Assembly: GCF_009741445.1 (NCBI RefSeq)
Contig: NZ_CP046507.1
Span: 248,001 to 312,000 of the forward strand
Source: Mycobacterium avium subsp. avium
GTDB lineage: Bacteria; Actinomycetota; Actinomycetes; Mycobacteriales; Mycobacteriaceae
DNA: 64,000 nucleotides
Reading direction: 5' to 3'
Of the stretch, positions 32,789-41,277 are shown piece by piece (the first letter of the stretch is position 1; the number at the start of each line of letters is the position of its first letter). The notes below the pieces were generated by a model that searched no databases, was not told where the DNA came from, and saw only the letters and a list, made by a program, of their open reading frames with translations. Made by a program: the position numbers and the translations under genes.

Positions 32789-33412
32789 GGGCGCGGTGGC
32801 GGTGCTCCAGGAGTCGGTGATCCCCGCGCGCAGCGACTCCAGCGCCGCGTGACACAGCCGCGCGAGTTCGCCGAGCGATCGTTCGTCGCCGACCATCCAC
32901 ACCTCCATCGCGCCGAACACCGCGGCCGCGATGCAGCGCGCGGTCACCGCGGCGCGCACCCGCTGGTCGGCCGTCGGCGCGCCGGCGCCGCGGCCGCGCC
33001 GTTGTAGTTGCGCCGCAATGGCTTCGGCGAAGTCGGCCTGCACGTCGCGGATGTGGCGGACGATGCGGCCCGGGTCGAGCTCCTCGTGGCGCAGCGCGGC
33101 GATCTTGGTCACCGCATCCACGTCGTAGGGGAAGGAGAAGATGGCGGCCTGCACCGAGTCGATGATCGGCTCGTCGGCCGGGCGGGCGTCCAGCGCGGCC
33201 CGAAACCAGTGCAGCCCGGTGTAATCGGCGAACAGCAGATCGTGCTTGGAGCGGAAGTGGCGGTAGAACGTGCGCAGCGACACCCCGGCGTCGGCGGCGA
33301 TCTGTTCGGCCGAGGTGTCCTCCACGCCCTGGGCCAAAAATCGCACCAGCGCGGCCTGGCGCAACGCCTCCCGGGTGCGCTCGCTGCGCGCCGTCTGCGC
33401 CGGCCTGACCAT
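32774..33412 (-). CDS. TetR-family regulator (Rv3830c homologue)
   Basis: This 212-aa regulator has an N-terminal TetR domain, with ARSERTREALRQAALVRF then the helix-turn-helix TSAEQIAADAGVSLRTFYRHF (about 32-52) and SKHDLLFADYTG. The C-terminal helical ligand domain is diverged as usual. ATG 33412 is chosen over the long upstream frame because it gives the standard TetR length. Two matching inverted repeats, one in its own divergent promoter and one before the next oxidoreductase gene, indicate autoregulation and control of both neighbours. The ligand is unknown. Confidence 0.9.
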   Translation of the reverse strand: MVRPAQTARSERTREALRQAALVRFLAQGVEDTSAEQIAADAGVSLRTFYRHFRSKHDLLFADYTGLHWFRAALDARPADEPIIDSVQAAIFSFPYDVDAVTKIAALRHEELDPGRIVRHIRDVQADFAEAIAAQLQRRGRGAGAPTADQRVRAAVTARCIAAAVFGAMEVWMVGDERSLGELARLCHAALESLRAGITDSWSTATAPQVSS

Positions 33413-33433
33413 GGCAGTAAGGTACCAAGAAAC

Positions 33434-33458
33434 CTTTTGACAATATTGACAAAACTTT
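33434..33458. promoter_or_regulatory. TetR-type operator A in the divergent tetR / DUF2834 promoter
   Basis: The element TTTTGACAATATTGACAAAA (33435-33454) is an inverted repeat broken only at one symmetric A/A position. On the minus strand it reads AAGTTTTGTCAAT, the same core as operator B. It lies within the 69-bp gap between the divergent genes and could block both promoters. Confidence 0.75.
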
Positions 33459-33481
33459 ACGGCCGGGGTGAGACTGCGCGC

Positions 33482-33967
33482 ATGGTCTCGCTTCTCGTGC
33501 ACGCAGTTCTCGGGTTCTCCGTCATCGCCTGGATCGTCGCCTCGAACGCGAAGGTGTTCGCCCGCCCGGCCGGCGGTCCGCTGTTCTCGCCGATGGAGGT
33601 CGTGTACTACCTCGTCGGCATCGCCTCGGTCGCGCTCGGCTGGTACTTCAACATCACCTTCGTGCAGCAGTATTCGCACGGATCGACCAACCCGCTGTGG
33701 GGCGAGCACGGCAGCTGGGCCGAATACATCCGGCTGATGTTCACCAACCCGGCCGCCAGCTCGGCCAGCCAGGACTACACGATCGCGAACGTGGTGCTGC
33801 TGCCGCTGTTCACCATCGTGGACGGCTACCGCCGCGGGTTGCGCCGGCCCTGGCTGTACTTCGTGTCCAGCCTGTTCACCAGCTTCGCGTTCGCGTTCGC
33901 CTTCTACTTCGCGACGATGGAACGCCAGCGCCGGCACGAGCAGGCCCGCGAGACGGTGCCCGCCTAG
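33482..33967 (+). CDS. DUF2834-type small membrane protein (Rv3831 homologue)
   Basis: This 161-aa protein has about four transmembrane segments (residues 5-22, 37-58, 95-115 and 125-147). Its start MVSLLVHAVLGFSVIAWIV and the pattern of helices match the DUF2834 family. The ATG at 33482 lies 69 nt from the divergent tetR start with operator A between, so it is probably a regulon member. It ends CTAG, with the stop shared with the convergent methyltransferase. The function is unknown; a transport or membrane-sensing role would be a guess. Confidence 0.8.
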   Translation: MVSLLVHAVLGFSVIAWIVASNAKVFARPAGGPLFSPMEVVYYLVGIASVALGWYFNITFVQQYSHGSTNPLWGEHGSWAEYIRLMFTNPAASSASQDYTIANVVLLPLFTIVDGYRRGLRRPWLYFVSSLFTSFAFAFAFYFATMERQRRHEQARETVPA

Positions 33968-34536
33968 TCGATCGGTTTGACGGCCCGCCAGCGCTGCCGG
34001 CCGCCCCGGGCGTCGGCGTGGATGTCGGCGAAGCCCGCGGCCGCCAGCCGGCCCGGCAGGTCCTTCGGCGCGATCGGGTTGTAGGTGTCGGCGACGTGCA
34101 GCAGGCGAAACACCCACGACGGCACGCCGTCGCTGCCGGCGAACGTCCCACCGGGTTGCAGCACCCGCAACGCCTCGGCGAACAGCTGGTCCTGCAACTG
34201 CGGGCTGGGCACGTGGTGCAGCATGGTGAAGCACACCACCGAGGTGAAATGGTTTGCGGGCAAACCTGTTTCGGTGCCGCTGGCCTGGATGACGCGGGCC
34301 CGGTCGCCGTAGCGGCGCTGCAGCCGATCGGCCATCACCGGGTCGAGCTCGACCGCGGTCAGCGAGGCGGTGCGATCCAGCAGGGCGCTCAGCGTCGCAC
34401 CGTAGCCGGGGCCGATTTCCAAAGTGCGGGAACCCAATTCGACACCGTCCAGCGCCCAGGGCAGCAGCTCGTCGGCCACCTCCTTCGCCCAGCCGGCCGA
34501 GCTGCACCGGTGCCGGTGCAAGAGATTCATCGCCAT
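33964..34536 (-). CDS. Class I SAM-dependent methyltransferase (Rv3832c homologue)
   Basis: This 190-aa protein has the class I methyltransferase motifs TLEIGPGYGATLSAL (motif I, about 38-52), LTAVELDPVMADRL (acidic loop) and VVCFTMLHHVPSP (motif IV region, about 99-111). LRVLQPGGTFAGSDG follows. ATG 34536 gives exactly the recalled M. tuberculosis length. The substrate is not evident. It is divergent from the AraC gene 34615 onward, with only 78 bp between, so that regulator is a candidate controller. Confidence 0.85.
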   Translation of the reverse strand: MAMNLLHRHRCSSAGWAKEVADELLPWALDGVELGSRTLEIGPGYGATLSALLDRTASLTAVELDPVMADRLQRRYGDRARVIQASGTETGLPANHFTSVVCFTMLHHVPSPQLQDQLFAEALRVLQPGGTFAGSDGVPSWVFRLLHVADTYNPIAPKDLPGRLAAAGFADIHADARGGRQRWRAVKPID

Positions 34537-34614
34537 CGCGATCACGCCTTTCTGTCGGTCGATCTCGACGTTAGGCGGACGCAATGCTGCGGGCTTCCGA
34601 TATCCTGCCTCGAT

Positions 34615-35364
34615 ATGTCGGAAATCGGCCAGCACGGGCTGGCGACCTCGGCGCAGACGCTGCCGCCGGGAGCGCGGATCGCACGGCACCGGCATCCGCT
34701 GCACCAGATCGTGTATCCGTCCACGGGCGCGGTGTCGGTGACCACGCCGGCGGGGACCTGGATCACCCCGGCTAACCGTGCCATCTGGATCCCGGCGGGC
34801 TGCTGGCACGAGCACAAGTTCCACGGCCACACCAACTTTCACGGCGTCGCGCTGGACCCCGCCCGCTACCGCCGCGGCCCGGCCGCCCCCGCGGTGCTGG
34901 CGGTCACTCCGCTGATGCGCGAGCTGATCATCGCGTGTTCGCGGGCGCGGGACACCGACGCCGGCGCGCACCACCGGATGCTGGCGGTGCTGCACGACCA
35001 GTTGCAGGCCACCAGCGTCGCCGAACCGCTGTGGATTCCCACCGCCGTGGACGGCCGGCTGCGCGCCGCCTGCGCGCTGATCGCCGACAACCTGCGCGAG
35101 CCGTTGACGCTGCGCCAGATCGGCGAGCGCATCGGGGTCGGCCAGCGCACCCTGAGCCGGCTGTTCCGCGACGAGCTGGCCATGACGTTCCCGCAGTGGC
35201 GCACCCAGGTCCGCCTGCAACACGCCCTGGTGCTGCTGGCCGAGCGGCGCGACGTCACCTCGGTGGCGGCCGAATGCGGTTGGGCCACACCGAGTGCGTT
35301 CATCGACACCTACCGGCGCGCGTTCGGGCACACCCCGGGCCGGCTCGCCCCCCGCCCGTCCTAA
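34615..35364 (+). CDS. AraC-family regulator with N-terminal cupin (Rv3833 homologue)
   Basis: This 249-aa regulator has an N-terminal AraC-type cupin sensor with the metal- or ligand-lining pattern [15 protein letters not shown] (about 23-37) and [14 protein letters not shown]. The C-terminal double helix-turn-helix contains [21 protein letters not shown] (about 163-183) and [25 protein letters not shown] (about 212-236). ATG 34615 is chosen. Its stop overlaps the convergent serS stop (CTAA). It probably regulates the divergent methyltransferase; the ligand is unknown. Confidence 0.87.
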   Translation: MSEIGQHGLATSAQTLPPGARIARHRHPLHQIVYPSTGAVSVTTPAGTWITPANRAIWIPAGCWHEHKFHGHTNFHGVALDPARYRRGPAAPAVLAVTPLMRELIIACSRARDTDAGAHHRMLAVLHDQLQATSVAEPLWIPTAVDGRLRAACALIADNLREPLTLRQIGERIGVGQRTLSRLFRDELAMTFPQWRTQVRLQHALVLLAERRDVTSVAAECGWATPSAFIDTYRRAFGHTPGRLAPRPS

Positions 35365-36638
35365 CCGCGCGGGCCGACGGGCTCGAGCAGCTCGGTGCCG
35401 ACGAACGGCACCAGCGCCTCGGGAACCCGCACGCTGCCGTCGGGCCGTTGGTGGTTTTCCAGGATCGCCACCAGCCAGCGGGTGGTGCCCAGCGTGCCGT
35501 TCAGCGTGGCCGCGATCTGCGGCTTGCCCTTGGCGTCCCCGCCGTCGCGGTAGCGGGTGGACAGCCGGCGCGCCTGGAAGGTGGTGCAGTTCGACGTCGA
35601 CGTCAGCTCGCGGTAGGTCTGCTGGGTGGGCACCCACGCCTCGCAGTCGAACTTGCGCGCCGCCGACGAGCCGAGATCGCCCGCGGCCACGTCGATCACC
35701 CGGTAGGGCACCTCGATGCGGGCCAGCATCTCGCGCTGCCAGCCCAGCAGCCGCTGGTGTTCGGCCTCGGCGTCGGCAGGCGTGCAGTAGACGAAGCCCT
35801 CGACCTTGTCGAACTGGTGCACCCGGATGACGCCGCGGGTGTCCTTGCCGTAGCTGCCGGCCTCGCGGCGAAAGCACGACGACCAGCCCGCGTAGCGCAG
35901 CGGGCCGGCGGACAGGTCCAGGATCTCGTCGGCGTGGTAGCCGGCCAGCGGCACCTCGGAGGTGCCCACCAGATAGAGGTCGTCGGCCTCGATCCGGTAG
36001 ACCTCCTCGGCGTGCGCGCCCAGGAATCCGGTGCCGGCCATCACCTCCGGGCGCACCAGCACCGGCGGGATCATCGGCACGAAGCCGTTCTCGACGGCCA
36101 GCCGCAGCGCCAGCTGCAGCAGGCCGAGCTGCAGCAGCGCGCCCTTGCCGGTCAGGAAGTAGAACCGCGAACCGGACACCTTGGCCCCGCGGGCCATGTC
36201 GATCAGGCCCAGCGACTCGCCCAGTTCCAGGTGGTCGCGGGGGTTTTCCAGCGCCGTTGGCTCCCCGACGACGTCCAGCACGGCGAAGTCGTCCTCGCCG
36301 CCGGCGGGGACGCCGTCGATGACGACGTTCGAGATGGCCAGGTGCGCGGCGGTGAACGCCGCCTCGGCCTCGGCCTGGGCGGTTTCGGCGGCCTTGACCT
36401 GCTCGGCCAGCTCCTTGGCGCGGGCCAGCAGGGCCGGGCGCTGCTCGGGCGAGGCGGCGCCGACGCTCTTGCTGGCCGACTTCTGTTCGGCGCGCAGCGT
36501 GTCGGCGGTCGAGATGGCGGCCCGGCGGGCGGCGTCGGCGGCCAGCAGGGCGTCCACCAGCGACGGGTCTTCGCCGCGGCTTTGTTGGGAGCGGCGCACG
36601 GCGTCGGGGTCTTCCCGGAGCAGCTTCAGGTCGATCAC
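35361..36638 (-). CDS. serS: Seryl-tRNA synthetase
   Basis: This 425-aa class II aminoacyl-tRNA synthetase charges tRNA-Ser and also provides Ser-tRNA-Sec where present. The N-terminal long coiled-coil arm (about 30-100) is followed by the class II motifs. Motif 2 is [26 protein letters not shown] (about 263-288), and motif 3 is [17 protein letters not shown] followed by [22 protein letters not shown] 36638 gives the conserved start [18 protein letters not shown]. The longer ATG frame to 36683 is unsupported. It is monocistronic in appearance, with a divergent gene 109 bp upstream. Confidence 0.97.
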   Translation of the reverse strand: MIDLKLLREDPDAVRRSQQSRGEDPSLVDALLAADAARRAAISTADTLRAEQKSASKSVGAASPEQRPALLARAKELAEQVKAAETAQAEAEAAFTAAHLAISNVVIDGVPAGGEDDFAVLDVVGEPTALENPRDHLELGESLGLIDMARGAKVSGSRFYFLTGKGALLQLGLLQLALRLAVENGFVPMIPPVLVRPEVMAGTGFLGAHAEEVYRIEADDLYLVGTSEVPLAGYHADEILDLSAGPLRYAGWSSCFRREAGSYGKDTRGVIRVHQFDKVEGFVYCTPADAEAEHQRLLGWQREMLARIEVPYRVIDVAAGDLGSSAARKFDCEAWVPTQQTYRELTSTSNCTTFQARRLSTRYRDGGDAKGKPQIAATLNGTLGTTRWLVAILENHQRPDGSVRVPEALVPFVGTELLEPVGPRG

Positions 36639-36747
36639 GGCCCGAAGCCTACTTTCACCCGGTCCGGCCGACCGGCGCAGCACCCCGCGGGGGCCTCAGG
36701 ACTCACATCAGTAACTTTTGTAACGGCGCTGCGGCGCTGCTGTCAGA

Positions 36748-38094
36748 ATGGAGCCGATGTCGCAAGCGCCCGAGAAGGACCTTCCGGAAGCCGGGGAAGC
36801 CCCCGCGGTCGAGACGACCGCCGCCTCGGCCTTCCTGTGGCCGCGCAGCCTGCAGGCCCGCGCGACCCGGCGCGCGCTGCTGCTGACCGCGCTCGGCGGC
36901 CTGCTGATCGCCGGGCTGGTCACCGCGATCCCGGTCGGCGGCGGCACCGGGTCCGGCCGGCTGCTGGACGCCAGTCCGGTGCGCAGCACCGGCGCCAAGA
37001 GCGACGCCGCCTTCAACCGGGCCGCCAGCGGGGAATGCCTGATGTGGCCCGACACCACCCCGGAGTCGGCGAAGATCGTCAACTGCGGCGACGACCACAA
37101 GTTCGAGGTCGCCGAATCCATCGACATGCGCACCTTCCCCGGCTCGGAGTACGGGCCCAACGCCGCGCCACCGACCCCGGCCCGCATCCAGCAGATCACC
37201 CAGGAGCAGTGCGAGGCCGCCGTCCGCAACTACCTGGGCCCCAAGTTCGACCCGAACAGCAAGTTCACCGTCAGCCTGCTGTGGCCCGGCGACCGGGCCT
37301 GGCGCCAGGGTGGGGATCGCCGCATGCTGTGCGGCCTGCAACTGCCCGGCGCGAACAACCAGCAGCAGGTGTTCAAGGGCAAGGTCGCCGACGTCGACCA
37401 GTCCAAGATCTGGCCGACCGGCACCTGCCTGGGCATCGACTCGGCGACCAACCAGCCCACCGATGTGCCGGTGGACTGCGCGGCCCCGCACGCGATGGAG
37501 GTGACCGGCACGGTCAACCTGGCCGAGAAGTTCCCCGGCGCGCTGCCCGCCGAGCCGGACCAGGACGCCTTCATCAAGGACTCTTGCACCAAGATGACCG
37601 ACGCGTACCTGGCGCCGGTCAAGCTGCGCACCACCACGCTGACGCTGATCTACCCCACCGTGCCGCTGGCCAGCTGGACGGCCGGCAGCCGCGAGGTGGC
37701 CTGCAGCATCGGCGCGACGCTGGGCAACGGCGGCTGGGCCACGCTGCTGAACAGCGCCAAGGGGCAGCTGCTGATCAACGGCCAGCCCCCGGTGCCGCCG
37801 CCCGACATTCCCGAGGAGCGGCTGTCGATGCCGCCCATCCCGTTGCAGGCTCCGGCGCAGTCGCCGTCGACCCAGTCCGGCTCCGCCGCCGCCCCGGAGA
37901 TGCCGCCGAACAACCAGCACCTGCCCGGCCAGCAGCCGGTGGTGACCCAGCCCCCGCAGGCCCCGCCGCCGCCGGTCGACAACGGCGCCCCGCCCCCGGC
38001 CAACCCGGCACCCGAGGCCCCGCCCGCGGCGCCCCCTCCGCCTCCCCCGCCCGCGCCAGAGGCCCCGCCGGGCGGGCCCCCGCCGGCAGGCTAG
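36748..38094 (+). CDS. Septum-formation-like membrane protein with Pro-rich tail (Rv3835 homologue)
   Basis: This 448-aa single-pass membrane protein has a cytoplasmic N-terminus (1-40), a transmembrane helix about 43-66 and an extracytoplasmic domain about 95-340. That domain contains two related Cys motifs: GECLMWPDTTPESAKIVNC then DDHKFEV, and GTCLGIDSATNQP then CAAPHAMEV. This matches the Septum_form family as I know it. The C-terminal 110 residues are Pro/Ala-rich, likely passing through or anchoring to the wall. The family is linked to septum formation in Actinobacteria; the direct role is unproven. It lies 5 nt before the zincin gene. Confidence 0.85.
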   Translation: MEPMSQAPEKDLPEAGEAPAVETTAASAFLWPRSLQARATRRALLLTALGGLLIAGLVTAIPVGGGTGSGRLLDASPVRSTGAKSDAAFNRAASGECLMWPDTTPESAKIVNCGDDHKFEVAESIDMRTFPGSEYGPNAAPPTPARIQQITQEQCEAAVRNYLGPKFDPNSKFTVSLLWPGDRAWRQGGDRRMLCGLQLPGANNQQQVFKGKVADVDQSKIWPTGTCLGIDSATNQPTDVPVDCAAPHAMEVTGTVNLAEKFPGALPAEPDQDAFIKDSCTKMTDAYLAPVKLRTTTLTLIYPTVPLASWTAGSREVACSIGATLGNGGWATLLNSAKGQLLINGQPPVPPPDIPEERLSMPPIPLQAPAQSPSTQSGSAAAPEMPPNNQHLPGQQPVVTQPPQAPPPPVDNGAPPPANPAPEAPPAAPPPPPPPAPEAPPGGPPPAG

Positions 38095-38099
38095 CCGCC

Positions 38100-38444
38100 G
38101 TGCCCGTGCGGATGGATCCGCAGCGGTTCGACGAACTGGTCTCCGACGCCCTCGACCTGATCCCGCCCGAGCTGGCCGCGGCCATGGACAACGTCGTCGT
38201 CCTGGTCGACGACCGCCACCCCGAGGAGCCCGACCTGCTCGGGCTGTACGAGGGCGTGGCGCTGACCGAACGCGACTACTCCGGCGCGCTGCCGGACGCC
38301 ATCACCATCTACCGGGCGGCGCTGCTGGACGTGTGCGAATCCGAGCAGCAGGTGATCGAGGAGGTCGCGGTCACGGTGATCCACGAGATCGCCCACCACT
38401 TCGGCATCGACGACGAGCGGCTGCATCAGTTGGGTTGGGCCTGA
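38100..38444 (+). CDS. Small zincin-like metallopeptidase (Rv3836 homologue)
   Basis: This 114-aa protein (GTG 38100) belongs to the metallopeptidase family with minimal-zincin fold. The C-terminal motif HEIAHHFGIDDERL fits HExxHxxGxxD/E, supplying two His and an acidic ligand with the catalytic Glu. The N-terminal part (DPQRFDELVSDALDLIPPEL) is typical of the family. The start lies 5 nt after the previous stop, so the pair is co-transcribed with the septum-like gene. The substrate is unknown. Confidence 0.85.
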   Translation: MPVRMDPQRFDELVSDALDLIPPELAAAMDNVVVLVDDRHPEEPDLLGLYEGVALTERDYSGALPDAITIYRAALLDVCESEQQVIEEVAVTVIHEIAHHFGIDDERLHQLGWA

Positions 38445-38498
38445 CACCCCGGGCGCGGCATCCCGGATTTGTCGGCCCGCGGTGCTATGAACTCACCT

Positions 38499-38690
38499 AT
38501 GAGCACAGACTGCCGCGACTGCCGGGCAGGCTTGGATCACTGTCACGGCACCATCATTCGCCATGCGTTGCACCGGTCCGAATGCACCGAGCCGGACTGC
38601 TTCACGCCCGAATTGATGCCGCACGCCTTCGTCATCGACTGCGACGCAGTCGGTTGCGCCTGCACCGAAGTCATCGCGCTCGCCGTCTGA
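38499..38690 (+). CDS. Cysteine-rich 63-aa protein
   Basis: This small protein begins ATG 38499 (MSTDCRDCRAGLDHCHG). It has 8 Cys (residues 5, 8, 15, 29, 34, 48, 53 and 55) plus several His, and no signal peptide or membrane helix. The CxxC and CxHG patterns suggest zinc or another metal site, or a redox role. I do not recognise the family or an M. tuberculosis counterpart at this position. It starts 54 nt after the zincin gene and ends 9 nt before the convergent phosphoglycerate-mutase-like gene stop. Confidence 0.7.
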   Translation: MSTDCRDCRAGLDHCHGTIIRHALHRSECTEPDCFTPELMPHAFVIDCDAVGCACTEVIALAV

Positions 38691-38699
38691 TCGGCGGGC

Positions 38700-39395
38700 T
38701 CAGCCCATCGGGTCGGTGGTGGAGCGCACCGCGTCGGCCACCGGGGTGGCGGGGATCTCGGCGGCCTCGGGGTAGAACGGCGGCGTCAGCGTGCCCCAGC
38801 GCACACAGCTCCACCGCCCGTCGGTGATCGGAGTCAGCGCCACCGACTGGGCGTTGTCGAGGTGATGGTCCAGCGCGAAGTCGGCCTCGACGCCGGCGAG
38901 CACGGCGGCCGCCAGCCGGATCGCCGCGCCGTGGCTGACGACCACGATGTCGCCGTGGAAATCGTGGTCGTCCAGGTAGCGCAGCCGCAGCTCGGTGAGC
39001 ACCGGCAGGTAGCGGTCCAGCACCTCGCTGCCGGTTTCGCCGCCGGGCAGCGGCACCTCGAGCTCGCCGCGGTGCCACCGCTCGTAGATGGCGTTGAACT
39101 CCGCGACCGCCTCGTCGTCGTTGCGGTTTTCCAGCCGCCCGACCTGCACCTCGTGGATGCCGCCCAGCTCGACGGGCGGCAGCGCAAGCTGCCCGCCGAT
39201 CACCGCCGCGGTCTGCGAGGCCCGGGTGGCCACCGAGTGCGCGAGCATGGCCGGCCGGCCCGACCGGCGGGCGAACTCGCGGGCCTGGTCGCGGCCCAGC
39301 GGCGTGAGCTCGGCGCCGGGCGGCCGGGTGTCGAGGCGGCGCTCGACGTTTCCGTACGACTGGCCGTGCCGCACCAGGATCAACCGGCCGCTCAC
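38700..39395 (-). CDS. Histidine phosphatase (phosphoglycerate mutase-like, Rv3837c homologue)
   Basis: This 231-aa member of histidine phosphatase branch 1 has the N-terminal catalytic RHG motif LILVRHGQSYGNVERR (about 5-20) and the second His in VVVSHGAAIRL (about 168-178). It also has SVATRASQTAA and an acidic catalytic ERWHRGE segment. Phosphoglycerate mutase or a phosphoserine-type phosphatase is possible, with the substrate undetermined. GTG 39395 overlaps the pheA stop (GTGA), so it is translationally coupled to pheA. A link to aromatic amino acid metabolism is only positional. Confidence 0.87.
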   Translation of the reverse strand: MSGRLILVRHGQSYGNVERRLDTRPPGAELTPLGRDQAREFARRSGRPAMLAHSVATRASQTAAVIGGQLALPPVELGGIHEVQVGRLENRNDDEAVAEFNAIYERWHRGELEVPLPGGETGSEVLDRYLPVLTELRLRYLDDHDFHGDIVVVSHGAAIRLAAAVLAGVEADFALDHHLDNAQSVALTPITDGRWSCVRWGTLTPPFYPEAAEIPATPVADAVRSTTDPMG

Positions 39396-40339
39396 CGCCG
39401 CGACTCCCCGGGGGGTTCGGGTTTGCCGTCCCGCACCGCCGCCAGCCAGCGCACCGCTTCCTCCGTCGACGGCGGCAGCGCCCCCGCAGGGGTGCCGGTG
39501 GGCCACGAACCCAGGTAGCGCACGTCGGCACAGCGGCGGTGCAGCGCCTTGAGCGCCTCGGCGACGGGTTCGTCGTCGATGTGGCCCACGCAATCGGCGA
39601 AGAACCGGTAGATGCCCAAACCCGTTCTGGTGGGCCGGGATTCGATGCGGGTCAGGTCGATGCCGCGGATGCCGAACTCGGCGAGCGCGGCCAGCAGGGC
39701 GCCCGGCGCGTTGTCGATGCGCAGCACCACCGAGGTCCGGTCGGCGCCGGTGCGGGCCGGCGGCGGCGCGGGCGGCCCGACCAGGACGAAGCGGGTGCGG
39801 GCGTTGGGTTCGTCGACGACGCCGTCGGCCAGGGTGTCCAACCCCCAGCGGGCGGCGGCCAGCGGGGAGGTCACCGCGGCGTCGGCGCGCCCCTCGGCCA
39901 CCTGCTGGGCGGCGTCGGCGTTGGAATAGGCCGGGCGCAGCTGCGCGCCGGCCAGGTTGGCGGCCACCCACTGGCGCACCTGGGCGGCGGCCACCCCGAT
40001 GGCCGCCAGGGTCCGCACGTCGGCGGCGGACAGTCCCGGCTTGACCACGATGCTGAACGCCACGTCCAGCGTCGTCTCCGCGAACACCTGCAGCGGCGAG
40101 CCGATCGCGAGGCTGTCCAGGGTGGGCGTCACCGAGCCGTCGATGGAGTTCTCGATCGGCACGCACGCGTAGTCGGCGGCGCCGTCGCGCACCGCGTCCA
40201 GCGCCGCGGGCGTGCCGTCGACCGGCGTGGGCCGCACACCGTCCGCCCCCTGTCCGGGGACCAGGCCGGCGGCGGTGATCTGCCGCAGCGCCGCCTCGGT
40301 GAAGGTCCCTTCCGGACCGAGGTAAGCGATGCGGGCCAC
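39392..40339 (-). CDS. pheA: Prephenate dehydratase
   Basis: This 315-aa enzyme converts prephenate to phenylpyruvate in phenylalanine synthesis. The N-terminal catalytic domain starts IAYLGPEGTFTEAAL (about 3-17), with VPIENSIDGSVTPTLDSL (about 72-89) and ETTLDVAFSIVVKPGL. The ACT regulatory domain begins near RTSVVLRIDNAPGALLAAL, with the phenylalanine-binding ESRPTR segment (about 235-240). GTG 40339 gives the conserved start VARIAYLG. A longer ATG frame to 40387 runs into the promoter of the divergent gene. It is probably feedback inhibited by Phe. Confidence 0.95.
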   Translation of the reverse strand: MARIAYLGPEGTFTEAALRQITAAGLVPGQGADGVRPTPVDGTPAALDAVRDGAADYACVPIENSIDGSVTPTLDSLAIGSPLQVFAETTLDVAFSIVVKPGLSAADVRTLAAIGVAAAQVRQWVAANLAGAQLRPAYSNADAAQQVAEGRADAAVTSPLAAARWGLDTLADGVVDEPNARTRFVLVGPPAPPPARTGADRTSVVLRIDNAPGALLAALAEFGIRGIDLTRIESRPTRTGLGIYRFFADCVGHIDDEPVAEALKALHRRCADVRYLGSWPTGTPAGALPPSTEEAVRWLAAVRDGKPEPPGESRR

Positions 40340-40397
40340 GGACCCAACCCTAGCGGCGGGCCGGCGGGAAGACTCTTGCCACGCCACACGCGGTAAG

Positions 40398-40416
40398 TTA
40401 ACTTAGGCTTACCTAA
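40398..40416 (+). promoter_or_regulatory. IdeR iron box upstream of Rv3839-like gene
   Basis: TTAACTTAGGCTTACCTAA matches 16 of 19 positions of the IdeR consensus TTAGGTTAGGCTAACCTAA. It ends 13 nt before GTG 40430 and overlaps the likely promoter, a position expected for iron-dependent repression. Confidence 0.88.
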
Positions 40417-40429
40417 GCAAAGGAGAATC

Positions 40430-41224
40430 GTGTTACCGCAGACCTGCCCCGCCCCGTCCACTGCCGAACGGATCCGCAGCGCGTGCGTCCGCGCCGGCGG
40501 CGCGCTGCTGGCGATCGAACACGACGACCCGGTTCCCACGCCCGTCCATCACCTCATCGGCGCCGGCCCGTTTGCCGGCTCCTTCGCGCTGGCGCTGCCG
40601 GTCGCGCGGGAACACCGGCTGCGGCCCGTCGCGGGGGCGCCGGCGCTGCTCGAGCTGACCGACTACGCGCCGCTGCCGCTGCGCGAGCCGGTCCGGTCGC
40701 TAGTCTGGGTGCGCGGGCGGCTGCGCGAGGTCGACCCGGCGCAGATCCTCGAAACGCTCGACGTCATCGCCGCCGAATGCCCCAACCCCGCCCTGCTGAA
40801 CGTCGACACCCCGCGCCGCGCGGACGGGACGGAGCCGCGGTATGTGCTGCGGCGGCTGGAGATCGCGTCCGTGGTGGTCACCGACGCGACCGGCGCCGAG
40901 CCGGTCGACGTGGCGGATCTGCTCGCGGCCAGGCCCGACCCGTTCTGCGCGCTCGAGTCCGACCTGCTGTGGCATCTGGACACCGCCCACGGCGACGTGG
41001 TGTCCCGGCTGGTGTCCCGGCTGCCCGCGCCGTTACGGCGCGGGCAGGTGCGACCCCTGGGCCTGGACCGTTACGGGGTGCGGTTCCGGGTCGAGGGCAA
41101 CGACCGCGACCACGACGTGCGACTGCCCTTCCACAAACCGGTGGACGACATGACCGGGCTGAGCCAGGCCATCCGGGTGCTGATGGGCTGCCCGTTCATC
41201 AACGGGTTGCGGGCCCGCGGCTGA
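40430..41224 (+). CDS. IdeR-controlled DUF2470-type protein (Rv3839 homologue)
   Basis: This 264-aa cytoplasmic protein has a C-terminal DUF2470-like domain (from about 185), with QVRPLGLDRYGVRF and DHDVRLPFHKPVDD. The N-terminal part has a split-barrel-like pattern (SFALALPVAREHRLRPV, VWVRGRLREVD). Such proteins resemble heme-handling or flavin-binding PNPOx-like proteins, so a role in heme or iron use is plausible. The GTG start follows AAGGAG closely, and an IdeR box lies just upstream. In M. tuberculosis the homologue is known to respond to iron. It is followed by an LCP gene 53 nt downstream, not by bfrB. Confidence 0.85.
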   Translation: MLPQTCPAPSTAERIRSACVRAGGALLAIEHDDPVPTPVHHLIGAGPFAGSFALALPVAREHRLRPVAGAPALLELTDYAPLPLREPVRSLVWVRGRLREVDPAQILETLDVIAAECPNPALLNVDTPRRADGTEPRYVLRRLEIASVVVTDATGAEPVDVADLLAARPDPFCALESDLLWHLDTAHGDVVSRLVSRLPAPLRRGQVRPLGLDRYGVRFRVEGNDRDHDVRLPFHKPVDDMTGLSQAIRVLMGCPFINGLRARG

Positions 41225-41277
41225 CCCGGACGGCGTCGTCTGCGCGCGGGGCGGCCCCAGCCACGTAGGTTGGCCGG

